Of a stretch of DNA of 64,000 nt, positions 59,041-64,000 are shown piece after piece. Each line of letters opens with the position of its first letter. The stretch's first letter is position 1. Both the position numbers and the translations under genes were made by a program. The notes beneath the pieces were generated by a model. The model ran no database searches. It was not told the origin of the DNA and saw only the letters and a program-made list of their open reading frames with translations. Source of the DNA: Bacteroidota bacterium (GTDB taxonomy: Bacteria; Bacteroidota; Bacteroidia; Bacteroidales; Tenuifilaceae); contig JAKQKB010000173.1 of the NCBI GenBank assembly GCA_029560875.1, positions 1 through 64,000 of the forward strand, read 5' to 3'.

Positions 59041-60522
59041 TTACAAACCCTTTAGTAAACCAGTTCTATCGTTGAATTCCTCAATAAGTTCGTCCCAACG
59101 TTGAATTTGGTGGAATTGCTTATCCCATATTGTTCTATCGCTCCAAAGAGCATTCAAATCCTCAATTTCTTTGCCTTGTTGTTCAACCCAGGTGTAATAT
59201 TTTAGGTTGTGGAGTGCTTTACGGTCGTAGTAGGTTAACTCCTTCATCCAGTCGGCAGTAGTTCCCATTAAGCATTTTTCCACATCCTTAATTGCTTGTG
59301 TAGGATTATAGTTACCACGGTCGTGTCTTAATTCCTCAAGACGCGATTGGTACATTTCGGCAGAGTCGGTAGCAATTGTGATAATTACATCATCGGATGT
59401 CATTTCGTAGTACTTAGCGGTCTTAATTGCCGAAAGCATATTACCAATACCCGAAATACCCATAAAGTGTAGGTTTTTGATAGTAGCATCATCAACCCCA
59501 ATTGATTTTAGGTATGCTTGTCCTTCGGGCTCGTTAAACAGGCGGAAAATTCTCATGCAATCCTCATCATCAATTGCAGTTACAACATCGGTGTTCTTAA
59601 CGTTGTGAACCCAAGGTACATGCTTGTCGCCAATACCTTCAATACGATGACCACCAAACCCATTGTTAAGCAAAGTTGGGCATTGCAATGCTTCCGATGC
59701 AACAACCTTAATGTGTGGTGCAATTGTTCTAAGGTAATCGCCTGCAGCAATTGTGCCTGCTGAACCTGTAGCGGAAACATAAGCCGCTAAATGGTTGTTT
59801 GAACCGCTTAACGAGCGGAAAACCTCCTCAATAGCCTTACCTGTTATATTGTAGTGCCAAGCGGCATTACCAAATTCATCGAATTGGTTGAAAATAACGT
59901 AATCGGGTTGAGTGCGGCGAATTTCCCAGCACTTATCGTAAATCTCCTTAACGTTCGATTCGCAACCAGGTGTTGCAATAACTTCAGAGCCAATATAATC
60001 GCGTAACCAAGTAAAGCGCTCCTTACTCATCTCCTCAGGAAGAATTGCTACAGACTCAGTTCCCATTAGTTTAGAATCGAATGCACCGCCACGGCAGTAG
60101 TTACCAGTTGATGGCCAAACGGCTTTTTGAGTGGTTGGGTCAAAACCGCCAGTGATAATTCTTGGGGCTAAGCAACCGTAAGCAGCACCAACTTTATGAG
60201 CTCCAGTTGGAAACCATTTTCCTAAAAGTAAAACAATACGTGCATCAACACCGGTAATTGCTTTTGGAAGTTCTATATAGTTAACTTTACCATAAAGACC
60301 ACCTTTTTCCTTTGGCTCATTTTTCCATGTAATACGGAAAAGATTTAAAGCGTTGATATCCCAAAGACCAATATTTTTAAGTTGATCCTTAATTTTCTGA
60401 GGGATTAAATCTGGATTTTGCTGTTGTTTAAATGTAGGAAGTATAACCCCACGTTCTTTAAAACGTTTAACCGCATTATCTAGAGCCTTTTGGTTGGTTA
60501 CCTTATTAATAATATCAATCAT
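59041..60522 (-). CDS. PLP-dependent lyase/synthase-like enzyme of the yge/ssnA type cluster
   Basis: The 493-residue protein is a fold-type II PLP enzyme. KWFPTGAHKVGAAYGCLAP contains the candidate PLP lysine (GAHKVGA). ATGSAGTIAAGDYLRTIAP is the glycine-rich phosphate loop. FMGISGIGNML and VIITIATDSAEMYQSRL lie near the end. It is much longer than diaminopropionate ammonia-lyase (YgeX, about 400 residues), which normally sits in these clusters, and does not match it obviously. It may be its functional replacement, cleaving an amino-acid product of purine opening to keto acid and ammonia. It begins the minus-strand run toward xdh and ssnA and is divergent from an Lrp-family regulator. Confidence 0.8.
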   Translation of the reverse strand: MIDIINKVTNQKALDNAVKRFKERGVILPTFKQQQNPDLIPQKIKDQLKNIGLWDINALNLFRITWKNEPKEKGGLYGKVNYIELPKAITGVDARIVLLLGKWFPTGAHKVGAAYGCLAPRIITGGFDPTTQKAVWPSTGNYCRGGAFDSKLMGTESVAILPEEMSKERFTWLRDYIGSEVIATPGCESNVKEIYDKCWEIRRTQPDYVIFNQFDEFGNAAWHYNITGKAIEEVFRSLSGSNNHLAAYVSATGSAGTIAAGDYLRTIAPHIKVVASEALQCPTLLNNGFGGHRIEGIGDKHVPWVHNVKNTDVVTAIDDEDCMRIFRLFNEPEGQAYLKSIGVDDATIKNLHFMGISGIGNMLSAIKTAKYYEMTSDDVIITIATDSAEMYQSRLEELRHDRGNYNPTQAIKDVEKCLMGTTADWMKELTYYDRKALHNLKYYTWVEQQGKEIEDLNALWSDRTIWDKQFHQIQRWDELIEEFNDRTGLLKGL

Positions 60523-60632
60523 ACTTTAAGAATTAATTTTTTGTTAAAAGTACAATAAGCATATGTAATTTCTGCATTTTTAAATAAAATAAGAAATTTA
60601 TAATGGATATTTTAATTATTAGAGAAAATATA

Positions 60633-60640
60633 TATATTTG
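60633..60640 (+). promoter_or_regulatory. -7 promoter element of the Lrp-type regulator
   Basis: TATATTTG (TAnnTTTG) lies 146 bases before the ATG at 60779. The divergent PLP gene has only a near match (TACTTTTA, minus strand, near 60552). Confidence 0.5.
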
Positions 60641-60778
60641 TTGCAGAAAAATAATTCCAATAAGGAAAAAGCAAGCGAGGATATTGTAATACGAATTAGG
60701 GCGAATTTAGTAATTATCGATTAAAGTTGATTATTTATTTAAGTCTGATTTAAGATTAACTTTTGAAACTATATATAA

Positions 60779-61270
60779 ATGGATACTCGAAACCAAAACA
60801 TCAAACCAATGAAGAATATTGATGAAATTGACAGGAAGCTCCTTAATATTCTGCAAGACAACAGCAGAATTACGATTAGGGAGCTTTCAGAAAGGCTACA
60901 CCTATCAACAACACCCATTCACGAGCGAATAAAGAAATTGGAGAAAAATGGCTTTATAAAGCACTACGTTACTTTGCTCGACCCTAAAATGCTTGGTAAA
61001 AAGTTGACAGTATTTGTTTCTGTTTCATTAACAAGCCACACAAAGGAAGTCGTTGATGAGTTTGAAAAGGAAATCAAAAAGATGCCCGAGGTTATGGAGT
61101 GCTACTACGTATCAGGGAACTGGGATTTTCTTCTAAAAATTCAGGTTGATGACATGGAGGATTATCACGATTTTGTAATTCATCGTTTTTCTGTAACAAA
61201 AAACATTACTCAATATTACAGTTCTTTTGTTATGTCCGAGACTAAAATCACTCACAAGTATCAACTATAA
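60779..61270 (+). CDS. Lrp/AsnC-family transcriptional regulator
   Basis: The 163-residue protein has an N-terminal winged helix-turn-helix (IDEIDRKLLNILQDNSRI, then LSERLHLSTTPIHERIKKL) and a C-terminal RAM/AsnC ligand domain (VTLLDPKMLGKKLTVFVSVSL and GNWDFLLKIQVDDMEDYHDF). Such proteins sense amino acids and act on neighbours. It is divergent from the PLP enzyme gene by about 256 bases, so a role in controlling the amino-acid end of the purine locus is plausible. Starts at 60779 or 60809 (MKNIDEID) are both possible. Confidence 0.9.
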   Translation: MDTRNQNIKPMKNIDEIDRKLLNILQDNSRITIRELSERLHLSTTPIHERIKKLEKNGFIKHYVTLLDPKMLGKKLTVFVSVSLTSHTKEVVDEFEKEIKKMPEVMECYYVSGNWDFLLKIQVDDMEDYHDFVIHRFSVTKNITQYYSSFVMSETKITHKYQL

Positions 61271-61295
61271 AGATTTGTGTTTCACAATACTTATT

Positions 61296-61326
61296 ATAAG
61301 GTGTTTGGTTTTACTAGACACCTTAT
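61296..61326 (+). terminator. Terminator of the Lrp-type gene
   Basis: ATAAGGTGT/ACACCTTAT (9 bp) with a 13-base loop is followed by TGTTTTATA. It overlaps the stop codon of truA on the other strand. Confidence 0.7.
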
Positions 61327-62084
61327 TGTTTTATATAGACTTCATTGGGGTATTCAACTTCAGTTAGGTAAAGCCCCTCGGCGAGTGCCGATGTTCCTGC
61401 AAGACCTCTATCTTTAGCCTCAATTATTGCGGCAAATTCCTCTGGTGTTATTTTGCCTCGGCCAACTTCAACCAAAGTCCCTACAATTGCTCTTACCATA
61501 TTGCGTAAGAATCGGTTTGCCTTAATGGTGAAAATTAGCAAATCGTCCTTTTGAGTCCACTCAGCAAAGTAAATAGTGCAATTATTGGTTTTATTATCGG
61601 AGCCAAGCTTGCTGAAACTGGTAAAATCGGTGTAGTTGAAAAGCAATTGGGCAGCCATTTGCATCTTTTCAATGTCTAAATTAGCCGAATACATCCAGGC
61701 TAATCCGTTCATAAAAGGATTTTTAATTTGGCAAATGATGTACTCATAGCCTCTTAGCGTAGCATCGAAGCGTGCATTCGCATCTGGCTTAACGCTTGAT
61801 ATTCTTTTAATTGATATATCGATGGGTAGAATTCTATTCAAACTGTGCAGGAACTGCTTGTTGCTATCTAAGTTTGATGTTGACGAATCGAAATGTGCTA
61901 CGTAATAACGGGCATGAACGCCAGTATCGGTTCGTCCGGCTCCAATTGTGTCAATTTCCTCTTTAAGCAATGTCGATAGTGCCTTATTCAATAACTCCTG
62001 AACACTTACAGCATTGGCCTGAATCTGCCAACCATGGTAATTGGTTCCTAGGTAGGATAGATGTATGAAATATCTGTAATACAA
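61323..62084 (-). CDS. truA: tRNA pseudouridine synthase A
   Basis: TruA makes pseudouridine at positions 38-40 of the tRNA anticodon stem. The catalytic Asp lies in GAGRTDTGVHARYYVAHFD. YLGTNYHGWQ is the N-terminal signature, RFLRNMVRAIVGTLVEVG the C-terminal helix/strand block and NARFDATLRGYEYII the central block. Length 253 is normal. Confidence 0.96.
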   Translation of the reverse strand: MYYRYFIHLSYLGTNYHGWQIQANAVSVQELLNKALSTLLKEEIDTIGAGRTDTGVHARYYVAHFDSSTSNLDSNKQFLHSLNRILPIDISIKRISSVKPDANARFDATLRGYEYIICQIKNPFMNGLAWMYSANLDIEKMQMAAQLLFNYTDFTSFSKLGSDNKTNNCTIYFAEWTQKDDLLIFTIKANRFLRNMVRAIVGTLVEVGRGKITPEEFAAIIEAKDRGLAGTSALAEGLYLTEVEYPNEVYIKQ

Positions 62085-62390
62085 CTCTTTGTCGCTTTTA
62101 AATTTAAACGCAAGGTAATTAGCATTTTTTTAAATGCAAAAAGGTTACAAAATATCTACATTATCTTAAATTTTTTCTTCAAACATCCATCTTCCAATTT
62201 TACCTATCTAACTTCCAAAACTCCAACTACTAACCATCATATTTTAAACTCCCTTTAACCACGTTTACCAAATAAATATCGAGGTTTTAACTTTTTTTAA
62301 CATCGCTAGCATTTTAAAATTATGATATTTGCGAACGATCATAATAAAGTAAAGAAAATTGTTTTAATACGTATTTTAAAATGGCTGAAT

Positions 62391-63392
62391 ATGAGCGAAA
62401 CTAGTACATTAAACATCAAGGAATTAAACGAAAGAATTCGGCTCGAAAGTTCATTTGTTGATATTATCAACCTAGAAATGAACAAGGTCATTGTTGGCCA
62501 AAAACATTTGGTTGAATCCTTGCTTGTTGGATTACTTGCCGATGGGCACATTCTACTTGAAGGTGTTCCAGGATTGGCTAAGACGTTAGCAATTAATACG
62601 CTATCCAACATCATAGATGTGAAGTTCAACCGAATTCAGTTCACCCCCGATCTTTTACCTGCCGACCTTATTGGTACTATGGTTTATAGCCCTAAGAGCG
62701 AGCAGTTTAATGTGAAGAAAGGGCCTATTTTTTCAAACTTCATTCTTGCCGACGAGATTAACCGTGCCCCCGCAAAGGTGCAGAGTGCCTTGCTTGAGGC
62801 AATGCAGGAACGTCAAGTAACTATTGGTGAGGTTACATACAAATTGGATGAGCCTTTCTTAGTGCTTGCTACTCAAAACCCAATAGAGCAGGAGGGAACA
62901 TACCCACTTCCTGAGGCACAGGTGGATCGTTTTATGCTAAAGGTTAAAATCACATATCCTAAGGTGGAGGAGGAGCGTATGATTATGCGCGAGAACCTAG
63001 CATTAACATTCCCTAAACCAGAAAAGGTTTTAAAACCTGCCGATATTATAAATGCTCGCAAGGTTGTTCGCGAGGTTTATATGGACGAGAAGATTGAGAA
63101 GTACATCCTCGATATTGTGTTTGCTACACGTTTCCCAGCACAGCATAACCTACAGAAATTTGAGTCGATGATTAACTACGGTGCATCACCACGTGCATCT
63201 ATCAGTTTGGCATTGGCATCAAAGGCTTATGCTTTTATTAAGCGTAGAGGTTATGTAATTCCTGAGGATGTTCGCTCTGTATGTCACGATGTTCTTCGCC
63301 ATCGTATTGGTTTAACCTACGAGGCTGAAGCCGAGAATATTACAACAGAGGATATTATCACCGAGATTTTGAATACCGTGGAGGTTCCTTAG
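62391..63392 (+). CDS. MoxR-family AAA+ ATPase
   Basis: The 333-residue ATPase has Walker A EGVPGLAKT, Walker B FILADEINRAP, sensor I VLATQNPIEQEGTYPLPEAQ and a C-terminal lid (YGASPRASISLALASKAYAF). MoxR proteins are chaperone-like and usually precede DUF58 and von Willebrand A-domain proteins. Here a 141-residue exported protein and a DUF58 gene follow at once, the start of a bat-type locus cut by the window end. The start at 62391 (MSETSTLNIKEL) is chosen; the frame continues upstream to 62322 in non-family sequence. Confidence 0.94.
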   Translation: MSETSTLNIKELNERIRLESSFVDIINLEMNKVIVGQKHLVESLLVGLLADGHILLEGVPGLAKTLAINTLSNIIDVKFNRIQFTPDLLPADLIGTMVYSPKSEQFNVKKGPIFSNFILADEINRAPAKVQSALLEAMQERQVTIGEVTYKLDEPFLVLATQNPIEQEGTYPLPEAQVDRFMLKVKITYPKVEEERMIMRENLALTFPKPEKVLKPADIINARKVVREVYMDEKIEKYILDIVFATRFPAQHNLQKFESMINYGASPRASISLALASKAYAFIKRRGYVIPEDVRSVCHDVLRHRIGLTYEAEAENITTEDIITEILNTVEVP

Positions 63393-63393
63393 T

Positions 63394-63819
63394 ATGATAC
63401 GGAGTTTCAGGTTTATTGTCCTGATTATACCATTCTGGTTAATTCAGCTATCCGTACTGGGGCAGAATTACATTGGTATGCATAAGGATGATATCCGAAA
63501 GTTAACTCCCAAGGAATACAAGGGTTTTGTCTTTGAGAAAGAGGTGGAGAATGGCGACAGAAGTTTTATAAAGTTTGTGAATGTAATAGAGGAGCAAACG
63601 CTTCTGTTTATGCTGAATGAAAAAGGAATCTGCACCTCCGTATCGAGAATGTACAATACTTGGCTTTACGATCAGGTTCAAAAGGAACTGAAGAAGAACT
63701 ATAAGAAAAAAGGTTCCGATACTTGGATTGAGAGTAAGGATGGTAAGAAGTACGAGATAAAACTCAAAAACGGCGAATGGTTTATAACAGTAACAACCCG
63801 ACCAATAACAAATAACTAG
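63394..63819 (+). CDS. Small exported protein between MoxR and DUF58 genes
   Basis: The 141-residue protein has a signal peptide (MIRSFRFIVLIIPFWLIQLSVLG) and a compact beta-like body (IGMHKDDIRKLTPKEYKGF, CTSVSRMYNTWLYDQVQKEL, KNGEWFITVTTRP). I do not recognise the family. It starts 1 base after moxR and ends 7 bases before the next gene, so it is translationally linked to the locus. Confidence 0.8.
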   Translation: MIRSFRFIVLIIPFWLIQLSVLGQNYIGMHKDDIRKLTPKEYKGFVFEKEVENGDRSFIKFVNVIEEQTLLFMLNEKGICTSVSRMYNTWLYDQVQKELKKNYKKKGSDTWIESKDGKKYEIKLKNGEWFITVTTRPITNN

Positions 63820-63826
63820 TTGAGTT

Positions 63827-64000
63827 GTGGAAACATCGGATCTATTAAAGCGAGTTCGTAAAATTGAGATAAAAACGCGAGGTTTGTCGCGTCACATCTT
63901 TGCGGGTCAATACCACAGCGCCTTTAAGGGCAGAGGTATGGCCTTCAGCGAGGTGCGCGAGTACCGTTACGGCGACGATATCCGAAGCATCGACTGGAAC
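63827..64000 (+). CDS. DUF58-family protein, N-terminal part (cut by the window end)
   Basis: A GTG at 63827 starts VETSDLLKRVRKIEIKTRG and is followed by SRHIFAGQYHSAFKGRG, FSEVREYRYGDDIRSIDWN. This is the DUF58 signature at the start of such proteins (REYxxGDDxRxIDW). The product is truncated at 58 residues by the window edge. It follows MoxR in bat-type loci. Confidence 0.9.
   Translation, partial: METSDLLKRVRKIEIKTRGLSRHIFAGQYHSAFKGRGMAFSEVREYRYGDDIRSIDWN

Overview
The window is AT-rich bacterial chromosome from a member of the Bacteroidota, most likely an anaerobic Bacteroidales/Marinilabiliales-type organism. Three things support this. Promoter-like TAnnTTTG elements, the Bacteroidota sigma-factor -7 box, sit upstream of about fifteen genes. 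The gene content is typical of the phylum (MoxR/DUF58 start of a bat-like locus, TPR histidine kinases, YccF, OmpA and small beta-barrel proteins). A purine-fermentation gene set of selenium-dependent type is also present. I see no rRNA, tRNA, CRISPR array or complete prophage. The only recognisable transposable element is an IS200/IS605-type element at the left edge.

Layout. 1-1031: IS200-like TnpA element beside the C-terminal fragment of an AMP-forming acyl-CoA ligase. 1035-3782: lysA and lysC behind a leader that looks like a translation-coupled attenuator with a Met-rich leader peptide. 3900-4500: non-coding, with a degenerate direct duplication. 4508-7078: pheT. 7089-10674: a thiamine operon (thi4, thiE, thiC, thiD) under a clear TPP riboswitch. 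10789-14924: macrodomain protein and a two-component pair (sigma-54 response regulator and TPR sensor kinase). 15015-19968: ubiA-type prenyltransferase, small lipoprotein, PepSY membrane protein, glycosyltransferase, murB, ppa. 19983-31319: chemoreceptor, old-yellow-enzyme oxidoreductase, a DUF4384-like secreted protein, HAD phosphatase, a fused double adenylate kinase, and a large TPR-CHAT protein. 31487-33600: small membrane protein, methyltransferase and acyltransferase. 33960-41089: envelope proteins of unknown function, including a tight four-gene cassette with a membrane-anchored amidase that resembles a holin/endolysin/spanin set without a phage. 41214-43721: methyltransferase with a possibly structured leader, YccF, and an unknown secreted protein.

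44010-60522 holds a dispersed purine-catabolism locus: xdhC, ygeY, ygeW, hydA, ssnA and a selenium-dependent-type xanthine dehydrogenase. Two fold-type-II PLP enzymes (a threonine-synthase homologue and a 493-residue lyase-like protein) and a divergent Lrp/AsnC regulator lie beside it. By analogy with the yge/ygf/ssnA/hydA clusters of gut anaerobes, these genes probably turn xanthine or urate into short carbon compounds, ammonia and carbamoyl phosphate; this is inference from family membership. A four-domain CoA-disulfide reductase/rhodanese/TusA/DsrE fusion sits within the locus as its own transcription unit. The right edge (61323-64000) has truA and the start of a MoxR/DUF58 locus, cut by the window end.

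Intergenic regions are rich in small inverted and direct repeats of several families. Many convergent gene pairs share bidirectional hairpin terminators. Functional calls rest on motif recognition by eye; no database search was possible.
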